Both the position numbers and the translations under genes were made by a program. A DNA stretch of 64,000 nucleotides from Paragyromitra xinjiangensis (lineage: Eukaryota > Ascomycota > Pezizomycetes > Pezizales > Discinaceae), in contig JBCAMK010000010.1 of NCBI GenBank assembly GCA_038503065.1, positions 124,001 through 188,000 of the forward strand, read 5' to 3'. Shown here one piece after another: positions 33,928 through 44,239 of this stretch (its first letter is position 1; the number at the start of each line of letters is the position of its first letter). The notes under the pieces are model-generated. The model was not told where the DNA came from. It saw only the letters and a list, made by a program, of their open reading frames with translations, and did no database searches.

Positions 33928-35907
33928 GACAATTCCAGCACCGAGTGCGTTCTGATGAATTGGAGGGGAGCCACCAATTACGAAACCTCGGAAGCTATTT
34001 TTTCCGTAAATTGAAGTTACAAATACGACCCTAAAGAGTGCGTTTCCCTTTTATGAGACCCTTCCCTAAATAGTCAGAGATTTAACTCTAAGTCATAAAC
34101 CTCTAGCCTACTACAGGCTGGAGCCCCCTTGTCTGCAAATTGCCGTGACCCTTTCAGCGATCTCCTTCACGCCCTCTACATGTTCCGGCTACTTCAATGC
34201 CACCTAGACATTCTTGATAACCTCACAAAAGCCCCTGACTATTACTAATTCTTGCCCGTTGTTGCCTCCACATATGCATATAGTGGTTGGTCGCTTACAG
34301 CGCTTCTAAGCATTTGAAGCCTTAATGTAATATTCCCCACTTTGGAGGAACACCGTCGCACCTAAAGACTGCCAAAACCTCTCTCGGACGAGGCGGACGA
34401 GACTACTGGAGGAGAACGACCAATTGGTGCCGGTGTGGCATCACTAATCTCATCCACATACCTAACACACTCGCTTCGACCCCCCACATCGATTGAGCTT
34501 CTGAGGGAATTAATTGGACCATTAAACAGCATCCATTAGTGGTAGTGGTCTAGTGGGGGGAAAGTGCTCGTCCGGTGAACGGAGCGTTGTATGTGTAACG
34601 GTAGCCATCACGATCAATCACTCGACTATGAGTTGGTCTGTCTGGGCAGCCCTAGGCCTGTTGAGTGAGCGATCGATTGGTTCATTGAGTATGTCCGACA
34701 GGTGACTCTGTTATTGGGAACTTAGTGATGTTGGTTTTATAAGGTACTTTATAATGTATGAAAATCAAGGGATCTTATCACAAGCTGGGGAGCTGGTTAC
34801 CGAGCAACAATTCTATCTACGCCAGACCTACTACCCTTCCAACTCTCGTTAAGCCGTAAATTCAATATAAATCAGAGCACGTCAGATCACTGTATAAGTG
34901 AATACTACGCTGCCCTGCACATCCCATAGGATCTCCTTGTTGACCCGAGGGTTCCGCAAAAGACCTGTTGCCCCGCAGCGGGGATAATAACGGTTGCAAT
35001 AATGTCTCATACGCGCAAGCAATTCGAATCGTAGGGTGAAACACATCTGCGGGGAAACTAGTTAACAGCGGATAGTTACACGTCAGAAAACCACGTACTA
35101 TGATAACCGCAATCATGGGCAGAAGAGACTCCTCCCTACCTATAGACTACTCAGGTCAGTATTAAAGTATTAGAGATTATCAAGGCCTAGGTGGTCACAG
35201 CATTGCCCTGTTGCTATCACTGTATATCACTTTATTTTATTGCATTGTGGATTTGTGTGGGTTTCCTAATAATCTAGCCTGACCCAAGAACTTCAAAGCT
35301 TAGCTACAGCCTTAGAGATTCTCCGAGACATGATACACACAGACGTTATCGAGGGCCGTTCGCTACTTTGATGCAAATCCAGGTATCCTCAAGCTCAGCT
35401 TTTCGTATACTCGGGTCAGGGTAGTGGGGATGAGACACCGGAATTTTCCGTTCTGCGAGGTCACCATACGAAAAGTGTGAGGCCTGTTCCATCTTAATAT
35501 GCCTGACCCTAGTACATACTCTATCACTTATGCGGTAGGTTTTTCGAACATGAGTGCCGAGTAACCGGCCGTCGCGCGCGATCTAGTGGCTTTTTCTCGG
35601 AACGAAGGCACTTATAGACTAAGTTATTGTAAGCTAACCTATAAATGCAGACAGGGCTGCATAAAATTCATTTCCACAAACCGCCCACATCTCACATAGG
35701 ACTAGAATCAACATTAACTAATTTTAAAATTTGCACCTGAAAGTCGTAGAGATAGGCTCCTCTTGAATTGAGTATGGCCATAAGTTCCATACTGATATTT
35801 GAATGTTCGGGGGTGGAGTTGGCGTGTAAAAGACCTGTTTTATTTCTTTACCGAGTTAGCACTGTTAAAGTTATTCATGGTGTACCCAATATTCTTAGAT
35901 TTGATCG
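33928..35907. other. Intergenic region of about 2 kb, nothing supported
   Basis: No gene is supported. A short element-like hairpin may span about 35406-35517 (TACTCGGGTCAGG against TACTAGGGTCAGG inverted), but the arms are only about 13 bp. Confidence 0.4.
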
Positions 35908-36070
35908 TGAATGCTATCTTCGATCAGCCAAATACCAGGAATGTCCGGTCCTGTTTCTAATTGGGTGAAAATTGGTTATTCTGCCAGATTGAAGCAAGTT
36001 TTCCCACCAGAATTTGTGTTCTGGTATTTGACCCGTCCTGGTATTTAGCTGATCGAGGATAGTAGCAATC
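35908..36070. mobile_element. Small inverted-repeat element
   Basis: The left arm contains CGATCAGCCAAATACCAGGA (35921-35940); its inverted partner CGATCAGCTAAATACCAGGA lies at 36036-36055. Arms total about 37 bp with mismatches, and the unit is about 163 bp. The AAATACCAG motif recurs inside the right arm. No coding capacity. Confidence 0.6.
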
Positions 36071-36784
36071 AGATATCAGATGCAGCTTGTTATACGATTC
36101 CTTGATGACTGTGGCTGTTAGGAGATGAACTCCGATGGGGCTCTTAGAGCCCAGCTCAACAATCTAATTCTTAATTGTTTAATTGTTGAAATGAAATGGT
36201 AATGATTGAGTACAAGCCTCGAAGCTATTCTCGCTTTTTATACCCCACTGGGTCTCACTAGTGTATCCTCCACCAGACTCGCTTAGTCATCTCCATATCT
36301 CGTGACAGTGGCTCTCATTTGAGGATGGTATGCTTGCTAATTTTATACTTATAACTGAAAAACTCGGGTATGGCTGAGTTTAACGTCTTTTGTGGAATTC
36401 AGTTCAATGCCAATTTATTGAAAATTTGGAACTTGATAGAGGCTACGAAAATCGGTAGACACCGAGCGTTACACTTTTCGAGTAGGTGGGATCTGGAGAG
36501 AACAGTCTAGGCGAATTTTTGAAATATAGTGGCATCAGATCCTAAGAATATATACTACTCTACTATGAAGTCATCATAAAGAGTGAAGTTACACAACGGC
36601 TTAGTGCAGAGTACGTGTTTGGGAGGACCTAGGCCTATCGCGACTACTTCCTTTCGACTATCCTTAGCAGCAGATGGTATGGTATGTGTTCTTTCTACGA
36701 ACGGTTTTGCGCTATTTATCTCACGAATCACTATGATCAACTTATGACATCACCATTGCGGTCATTAGTCTATTCACATTTCGA

Positions 36785-36893
36785 TACTCACGTCGCTAGA
36801 ATTAACGTCAACCACGAGCCGACCAACCGACGGAGAGTTCGTTTCGATTAGTCAATCCATCACGTGACCTCATTGATTCTAGCGACATGAGTA
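36785..36893. mobile_element. MITE-like hairpin, TACTCA termini
   Basis: The arms TACTCACGTCGCTAGAATTA and, inverted from the right, TACTCATGTCGCTAGAATCA bound a 109-bp unit with TA at the edges. The first five bases match the other TACTC-ended elements of this window. Confidence 0.75.
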
Positions 36894-37293
36894 TATTGCC
36901 CCTTAATTGTGTGTGAGGAATTATGTGATGCTCTGCTGCGGGCAGTCTCTAGAAATCGAAATGAATAGATCGCTATTAGGCAGGAAAGGGATAGAAAAGT
37001 GTCTTGGATTGTAACACCACACCGGAATTGCAGCCACTGACGGTAACATTGGCAATGTTATACGCACAGTGATTACATCAACGTTCCTGCAAAGTGCTCC
37101 GATGAACTTACACCAGGCAACGTCATTCAAATCACTGCAGGGAGTATCTTTTCCTTCGATCTTTTGGGAACTAGGGTCTAGTGTGAACGTAAGTATTATC
37201 ACTATATGACGTTACTTACGAGAAGGCTATAATACCCAAACCATAGAACATTTCTCTCGATAAAGACACTCTATACTTCGAAGTTCCTTCAAC
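36894..37293. other. Upstream region of the TUDOR-domain gene
   Basis: A possible divergent small cysteine-containing minus-strand frame lies at 36921-37251 with GTAAGT donors, but no exon set is convincing. Otherwise it is presumably promoter. Confidence 0.3.
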
Positions 37294-37757
37294 ATGAGTG
37301 CCATCCAACGACAATATTTCAAACAATTTTTACGAGTTTCCCAACCGTTCAAAACAACACCAACACAAGTCAGATATTTTCGAATTTCCTCCGCAATGGA
37401 TCATAAATTCAAAGAAGGCCAGAAAGTTGAATACCACCCGATTGGAGGTCTGTACCCACTGCTTTAGGTACTCTGCCATTGATCGTGTGAGCTAAAAATA
37501 TCTTGTTCCAATGTTCCAGGCTCCTCCGGAACCTCTACCAGTACTGGGAAAGTCGTGAGGGTCCTTACTGAGCCCGATGCCGCTGGCTCAACTGGTGTTA
37601 CAGTGAAGGCATCTGAGAGCGATCCTCGTTATGAGGTACCCTAGCCCTCTTTCGTGGTGACCGTAGGTGTGTTCCTGCTGACAGGAAGTAGATTCAAAAT
37701 GACAATACCGGCAAAACTTCTGCGGTCAAGGAGGGGAATATTGAACGTGTACTTTAG
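37294..37757 (+). CDS. Hva1-type TUDOR domain protein, three exons, 111 residues
   Basis: Exons 37294-37447, 37520-37635 and 37692-37757 join in phase to 111 residues. The domain runs from about residue 36: DHKFKEGQKVEYHPIGG, then TGKVVRVL, SESDPRYE, DNTGKTSAVKEGNIERVL. This is the pattern of the hypervirulence-associated (Hva1) TUDOR domain, a small beta-barrel in fungal and bacterial proteins; binding partners are not established. Residues 1-35 are an extra leader rich in basic and hydroxyl residues (RQYFKQFLRVSQPFK) and could be a mitochondrial presequence, but translation could also begin at the internal Met 36 that many family members use. The first intron has a GTCTGT donor, also seen once in the methyltransferase gene at 51.9 kb. 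Ordinary frame searches miss this gene because the exons are short. Confidence 0.75.
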
Positions 37758-38236
37758 GTTGGGGGTTTTGTATTCCAGACAGACTTATACGCAGAGATGT
37801 AACAATGTATGCTAGTAGTAGCAATAACGAACAGGATGTTTACTAAGTGCTAAAAGATTACGAAAAGCCAATGTCGCCCTTTGAATTTTGGGCGGTTGAG
37901 GTATTTATTTAAGACTGGCTCTCCACCTGGGCTACGATTGGAGATGCGGAAGTTATCGCTAGTCGCAGTGATCTTTTAGCTAAAACCGCAGCTATCCAGC
38001 ATTTGGCTTAGGGATAGGGTTCTCTCTACCACCAGGGTTGGTGAACATCAATGCCAGGCCAATACCTTCCTAATTCCCATAACACAGGTTTTTAGTAGTC
38101 TACGCAAAAAAATCGCGAGCCCTTTCGCTGATTGACTTTAGGCAAGCGTATATTGCGGGGTCTCATGCGTACGTGCCATAGAGTTCTGTCTATAAGAGTT
38201 TTGGGCATTAGTTTATAGTGGATAAAAGTAGATACA

Positions 38237-38403
38237 GAAGAAGCTCGCTATAAGAATATTGCGGGTAAGGATAACCACTCTATAAGAATATATATTCTTA
38301 GTCCCAAATTGATTATTCTAGCCAATCCCCGATATTTATAAGAATATTCACTATAAAAATACTAAAGTTCGGCCCTAAGCGTATCCTTATAGCAAGCTTT
38401 TTC
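38237..38403. mobile_element. Inverted-repeat element directly upstream of tRNA-Trp
   Basis: The arms AGCTCGCTATAAGAATAT (left) and AGCTTGCTATAAGGATAC (right, inverted) bound about 167 bp. The interior contains repeated TATAAGAATAT motifs (38249, 38281, 38338) in both orientations. It ends 12 bp before the tRNA gene. This could be a MITE or a decayed end of an element that targets tRNA genes. Confidence 0.55.
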
Positions 38404-38415
38404 GGTATTTCCCAT

Positions 38416-38487
38416 GACTGCGTGGCGCAACGGTAGCGCGTTCGACTCCAGATCGAAAGGCTGCGTGTTCAAATCACGTCGTGGTCA
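38416..38487 (+). tRNA. tRNA-Trp (anticodon CCA), copy 1
   Basis: A 72-nt cloverleaf without intron. The acceptor stem GACTGCG pairs with CGTGGTC (two wobble pairs). The D arm has GCGC/GCGC, the anticodon stem is TTCGA/TCGAA with CCA at 38448-38450, and the T stem is GCGTG/CACGT-like. The T loop reads TTCAAAT rather than the TTCGAAT of copy 2. A T run at 38492-38496 suits Pol III termination. Copy 2 is at 42897-42968. Confidence 0.92.
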
Positions 38488-39306
38488 ATTTCTTTTTCCC
38501 TTCTCAGGCAGAGCCTCCACCTGCCCCTGCCTTGCCTCATTGGGCTCCCTTTTTCATATTGGTTATTGTATACATCGATAGACTGAACTCTGAATTAAGA
38601 TGGACCGCATATAGCGTGTACTACGGTAACCGGACGCCTGTTGGTTTTTACCCAAAAGTACATATATAAATTAGCTTTACTGCGCATAATCTGTCTTCTG
38701 AAGGTACGCAGTCGACTCTAACCGGTATTAGGGTGGGGCTATCATGGTGGGGAAGTGAGGTGGCTTGATACCTTGATACCTTGATGGCTTGATGGCTTGA
38801 TAGCGACTTTACAAAAGCCGAAGACGAGCGAAAATCTCAGTATATGCACAGTTTATCATTGCGAGAGTAGTTAATGGTTCCCTTAGAAATTTCCGTAGAA
38901 TGTCCGGTAACAGGGCCCGGGGAGGATCTATTGGAATGTAGTACGCCTAAATATTTGTCAGAAATACTAGGCACGCTGGGAGGAAGGAAAGACTCAATTG
39001 CTTGCTTACCGAAGTCTGGCAGCGCACTCTTATCTAGATACTCGTGTATTAGGCTTCTCGGGCACCCCAGGCACCTGTATGCTCGGGTGTCTGTCTCTCA
39101 CTAATCTCCGTCCCCAAAGCCGCGCTAGAGCGACCCTATATATATCAGGAAGCTTTTTCCAACACTCCCACTCCTCCTGATACCTATATTAAAATATCCA
39201 CAGTAGACTCACGTAGCAAAAGAAAAGACAGGACCCGGCAGCCTCGATAAGCCCCCCAAAAACCTCGTGGGAAAAATGCGGTAAGGGAAGAAGCTCCGAA
39301 TACAAA
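38488..39306. other. Intergenic region, nothing supported
   Basis: No gene is supported. A short CTTGATACC/CTTGATGG tandem run lies at 38764-38803. Confidence 0.4.
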
Positions 39307-39348
<42 letters not shown>

Positions 39349-39360
39349 CAGCAGCAGTAG
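39307..39360 (+). repeat. TAG/CAG trinucleotide microsatellite
   Basis: Fourteen TAG units (39307-39348), three CAG units and one TAG. Poly-leucine frames over it are artefacts. Confidence 0.95.
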
Positions 39361-40086
39361 GAAATCCATTAGGGTCATATGCTCCCACTCGTTCCGTACT
39401 CCATCAATTAATCAGTTGCGTAAGGTATATATCGTACACTATACCTTGTCTCGCACACCCGTTCCCCCAACGGATTGCGTATAGTGTACGTACGGTGTAC
39501 GGTTTGTTTCATGTTCTCGTTTAATATGCTTCGTGATGTAGTAATAGATCTATGCGAACCAGTCAGTAGTGGCCATAACCTGAACAGTGGAGGCTGCTCT
39601 TACCTAAACCAATCCCACTAGCAAGGCACCGTCTGAGCGAAGAAAGATCTGCGTATTCGAGCTCCATTTCTGGTAATCGTTGTGGGTGAGCATTGGGGTA
39701 CTGGTAGACTCACACTTGCAAGTGTAGACTCGGATTTCGATAGGGGTATTCATGATGGCGGCAGGTAGGTAATTAATCGTGGTGCAAAGGGAGAAACCAT
39801 GTTCAACCCTTTTTAGCTAGTAGGAAGACACCTTGGTCAACATTCTGTCAGCAGAAGGTAAGTGGTCAAACAACGGATGTAGGAATAGCTGTAAGCAGGT
39901 GTACACAGGTAGGCAGGCGAGTGAGTGTGTAGATAGGCGTGATGCGAATTCCATTATAACTCCTCGAGGTGTGAAGGTAGCGAGCTCCAGGGAAGCGAGA
40001 TCAGTAATGAGGCCCAATATGCGGCTCAAGTAAGGTTATCCAGGGGCGTGCGTAAATAGCAATATTATGTTGTAATACTGGAGAAA
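39361..40086. other. Intergenic region with a small palindrome
   Basis: A hairpin with arms CGTACACTATAC and GTATAGTGTACG spans about 39433-39491, and a ACACTTGCAAGTGT palindrome lies near 39712. No gene is supported. Confidence 0.45.
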
Positions 40087-40180
40087 TACTCGGGGGAAGT
40101 TTAAGTGTTCGGACGCCAAGACGCCAAGGACCATAACCTGACGTTTCTTGGCGTCCGAATACTTAAATTTCCCCCGAGTA
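40087..40180. mobile_element. Compact MITE, TACTCGGGGGAA termini
   Basis: The arms are about 35 bp. The left arm runs from TACTCGGGGGAAGTTTAAGT to GCGTCCAAGA-like sequence and its inverse ends at 40180. The whole unit is 94 bp, nearly all arm. It shares TACTCGGGG with the element at 1136 but no interior. Confidence 0.85.
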
Positions 40181-42278
40181 GAAAGCTCGATTGCTTGATG
40201 TTTTCAGCGGTACGGCCTCTATCTAAATTAATCTCTCGGATGTCCGAGCGTCCGTGTGCTCGGGTGCCTGTCTCTCAATCATTTCCGACCCCGAAGCCAC
40301 GCTCCGTATTAGGAAGCATCTCCAACACATTATGGGTATTACAGCCGAGTGACTATACATGATCCAGAAACCTGATCCCCATATGATAGACCTTGTAAAG
40401 AGGCGCCATTACCATCGAATTCAACTAAGATGATCGATTCCATTTGTTTTATAGTATTCAGGCTCCACTTCCACGTCAAAAGTTAGTAGTTGCGAGTACG
40501 GTATCTTCATTAATCGCATTGTTGGCCTAATGACTTTAGTTGAACAATAGTTCAATCGTCTCACAGATTTTCAATCAAGAACTATAGGCGTTAATGCACC
40601 TTTCTATGTTTCATCCAATATTGAAGATGTAGAATGACATACTATCGTTTTCCCTCCCCTCGATTTGACATTCGCAAATTCGAGCTATAGTCACCGTACC
40701 CTAAAAGGGAGGCTTTATATACATATCAGCAAACGTGCCCTAGAAGAGAGATCAGATCAGTTGAGAGGTGCTACCGTAATAATTATACTGACCTGACCAC
40801 ATGTGTAACACCTGGCCCAAAAGCATTGAAGTGGTCCATTGAACCCTTTAGTGGGTTCTCGAGCCTAACGACTTTTGCAATCAGGTGGGCTTTGATAATC
40901 CCAGCTGCAAGGCTGAGCATACCAGCCAGCGAATGATGCCGGCTAGTATAATCCAGATATATCGCTCGGATAATCATAAGAATAAATTCTTAAGCTTGAA
41001 ACACGGCGTCAACAAGTATGACGTCCCAAGGCTTAAATATCCTACCTAGGCAGTCCTCGGTAATGGTAGCCGTCAACCCAAAAATCATTGAAAGAACAGC
41101 CAGAGCCCAATATATCTGTGTTCTCCCTCCGTTTCTCAGAAAACCAAACCCCATTCCACTCTGGGACTGCGACCTTGTATGTTTTTTTAAATCCGAAGCA
41201 GTATTGAGGTACTTCTAGGCCTGGCCAACCATAGTTTCCCTACATTATCTCAGTTCATTAGTACCCTCACCGGGGGACTGAGCGACGACGTACATTTCCT
41301 CCATTGTGCGATTCCTTCACCAGGGTTTGTAGGCGTCCGATGCGTTACGGTAGGCTATGTTCATAGCGGTTGCGAGAAACATCTGCTCCATTTGCTTAGC
41401 CTCTGCCTATGGTCATGCGAGCCAATTCGTAGCATTGTAGGATCTTTGATTCGAAAATACAAGGGGCAGTAAAGTTTGATGGTTGGAAGACGATGGAGGC
41501 AATTAGAGGTGCCAAGTTCTGGTTGTAAGGGGATATCACACCATACTCCGGTGCTGACATCTGATGCAGACGTAGTCACGAGATCATGCCTCACAAAGAT
41601 AGAATTTCTGCTTCGATCCTGTCACTTTTAGTTTGTCCATAAAGAGAGAATGATCATTTATTGTTCACATTATTGAGAAGATAGGTAGACCAACCACCTT
41701 GAGATAAATACCTGATAAATGAAAGATATCGTTCGTCTATACCCTAAACAATCTAAGCCTACATGTACGGACTTTGACTGAGCGGGTTTATTTTCAACAA
41801 GCAGATTTATGCGTAGGCGTACTTTATAGTTGGGATGGGTTCCAAGCACTAATCAAATTATCTTATTAGATCCTTACTCCTCACCCTGTACTAGCAGGCT
41901 GTTAATTACAAGAAACCTGCTTCCCAGGAGGGTCAGGGTCAGGGTAGACAATATCGTTGCTATGCGAATGATCGCTCGTGATGTAAGAGCTGCAAGCAAC
42001 AGAGCAAGAGATTGACTATTTGCACTACTACATGTAAGTATAATGCACCCCAGTGCCGCTTATCAACATAATAGTGCATTCTGTTCTATGTCGTCTTTCG
42101 CTCTTCAGAGGGATTTATATCTTTTGCGTAGCAATAGGACTAAGTATTTGAAAAGTCAAGTCGATGGTCTCTCCATTCACCACCTCTCATCATCACAGCC
42201 ATCACCATCATGTGACCATTTTATGACTGCTCCCTCCTCCGCTCTTCACGCCTAACCCCTAAGAAATAAGCCCGCTAA
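40181..42278. other. Intergenic region of about 2.1 kb, nothing supported
   Basis: Frames at 40783-40977, 41018-41218 and 41361-41594 show no coding character. No repeat above background was noticed. Confidence 0.4.
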
Positions 42279-42727
42279 CAACACCTGCTTAGCGCATCCC
42301 CAGGTCGGCCGGGAATCTCAACCTTGCATGTCGTAGTGCGCCACCTTAATCTTCTTAGCAAAGCATCTAAACCCCTCGTCAACCCTACACAGATGTTGCT
42401 GCTCCAGAGCGACCTCGGAGGCCTCAAGCTCATGGGTTTTCGCGAGTCAGTCTGGCCTAATTTCGTACTGCCGAGCCCAACCACCATCGACGCCCTTAAG
42501 CGCGAGTACAACTCGCCACCTGGAATATCGCCGTCTAAAGACAAGTCAGCTAGGATTTTTATCAAGGTAAGGGATTTTCCATAGAGATGAATAAAACCGA
42601 GCGTGTTCTCCGCATTGAGAGATGGGCCCTCCCGCCTGTGGTGAGCATCTTTCCGGCATGGCTAGTCGGAACAGTAATTTACGGTATATCCATGACACTA
42701 GTAACCCTCATCCCAATGCTCAAGTAG
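42279..42727 (+). CDS. Possible two-exon gene fragment with membrane tail
   Basis: An open frame (42279-42566) containing PTQMLLLQSDLGGLKLMG and SPTTIDALKREYNSPPG ends at a GTAAGG donor. A 53-bp intron ending at 42619 would join it in phase to RWALPPVVSIFPAWLVGTV and a second hydrophobic run, ending at a stop at 42727. The composition is protein-like, but the frame upstream is closed by TAA at 42276 and lacks a good ATG before the internal Met. It may be the 3' part of a gene whose 5' part is lost or unrecognised. Family unknown. Confidence 0.35.
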
Positions 42728-42896
42728 CGAATGGGGCCTAACTCCTAGCACAACAGTAATCTTCGTGCAACTCAGATGTAAGAAGTAGCAGAAATCCCTG
42801 GTATCCACTGGGTTGATCATTGTCGAGATTCGTCGCATAGAAAACTGAAGGCTAATTTTTCCTCTTTTAATTTATACTTCGTCAGCTACTTCCAAT

Positions 42897-42968
42897 GACT
42901 GCGTGGCGCAACGGTAGCGCGTTCGATTCCAGATCGAAAGGCTGCGTGTTCGAATCACGTCGTGGTCA
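42897..42968 (+). tRNA. tRNA-Trp (anticodon CCA), copy 2
   Basis: 72 nt, intronless, differing from copy 1 (38416-38487) by two substitutions: loop position 32 (T for C) and the T loop (canonical TTCGAAT). The anticodon CCA lies at 42929-42931. A T run follows at 42974-42979. Flanks are unrelated to copy 1 apart from ATGACT at the 5' edge. Confidence 0.93.
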
Positions 42969-43957
42969 CTTCTCTTTTTCTTCTTGATTTGGGCCTTGAT
43001 GCGGGCCTTGATGTGGGCTGAGGGGAAACAGGTGGGGGCCCGGTGTGTCCAGATGCATCGTGAAAGCCTATCACCTGCCTATCGCGTACTACCCTGCACT
43101 ACCATGGGTTTAGTAGTAGAATTGGTCAAAATAGCCAAAACGACCAATTGAGCCTTTAGGTCCCTAATGAAAAACGTATGAAACGTTTTAGTTGGCTTCA
43201 TGTAGCCTTTCTATGTTATTGTAGCTTTTCCATAGGCTAACCGTACGATTCCTATAACTCCTGAGACCCTTCGTTAGTAAAACCCAAAGGAATATATGTA
43301 CTTAGTCTCGTGCCTAGCCCCACTGCGCAGCTTGCTGCGTACCGTAGGAGCAGCCGTAGGCAGTAGGGGATGGGAACGAGCCTAACATGTACTAGTGAAT
43401 CCCCGAGAGCCCTAGGGCACTTTGAGATACCTCATAATTCTAAGGGGCCACGCTGGAACACCTATATTCCATTGGCCCAGCGCCTAGAAAGCTTATGGGG
43501 AGTATAACCATATACAAGTTTCCCATTCTGGTAGGCTATTCTTGATATGAAGTAAAGTTCATCCCTTCATATAAAGCCTAGGCAAACAAGGGTTTATTGA
43601 TGTATGTACAAAATTTATATACAAAGCGATGGGATGTTGCTATACGTGAGAAAAGGGTTTGCAAGGTACTTTGGAATTTGCAGTAGGCTTTTCAGATATA
43701 ATATCTCTACGACAATAGGTATACACCACACCCGGACACTATAGTAATATAGGCTGCGTATATCTGATCATACCTGCGGTATTTCCAAAACGTTCGGATT
43801 CTACTTTGGACTTTTACGGCTTCACTCCACCACCACTTACTGTCGTGCTTTGCAAAAGCCTATAAACCCTCAATATTATGCTACAGGGAAGAAACGAATG
43901 GGCTGACTAAAGTATAAGCTACATTTTAGCGTTAGAAAAAAGCTCTTAACGCCAAGG
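42969..43957. other. Intergenic region, nothing supported
   Basis: A GC-rich hairpin (GCAGCTTGCTGCG and CCGTAGGAGCAGCCGTAGG blocks) lies at 43326-43365. No gene is supported. Confidence 0.4.
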
Positions 43958-44239
43958 CTACTTGGTGACTCTAGCATCATTAAAAACTACCCCTTTACCC
44001 TCTATCTTGACCTTGGATCTCGTTACTACACGTAGATCAACTCCAGAAAATTCTAGTGACGGGTCTTGTTCCCCCAGTTTATACAGTAAGTCCAATGATA
44101 TGAGGCTGAATGGGAATTTCAAGTGAGAAATGATGTAATCACGAGACGCCAGAAGGGAGTAGTTAAAGAAAACTACGTGTATTCTTGCAGGCCTCATATT
44201 ACTTTCTCCTATAGAATGGGAATCAGAGATAGGGTTCAT
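43958..44239 (-). CDS. Possible small hypothetical protein, 93 residues
   Basis: An ATG-started frame contains RPARIHVVFFNYSLLASRDY, then FSLISLDLLYKLGEQ and VVTRSKVKIEGKGVVF. Alternating hydrophobic and charged residues suggest a small folded domain. I do not recognise it and no linked exons were found. It may be a chance frame. Confidence 0.3.
   Translation of the reverse strand: MNPISDSHSIGESNMRPARIHVVFFNYSLLASRDYIISHLKFPFSLISLDLLYKLGEQDPSLEFSGVDLRVVTRSKVKIEGKGVVFNDARVTK

Noticed and set aside
35406..35517. Another TACTCG-type MITE
   Set aside because: Arms of only about 13 bp with interior mismatches; could be chance.
36921..37251. Divergent small cysteine-rich secreted gene opposite the TUDOR gene
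   Set aside because: The leader is too short for a signal peptide and competing splice choices give different products.
39184..39378. Poly-leucine ORF
   Set aside because: Translation of the TAG/CAG microsatellite.
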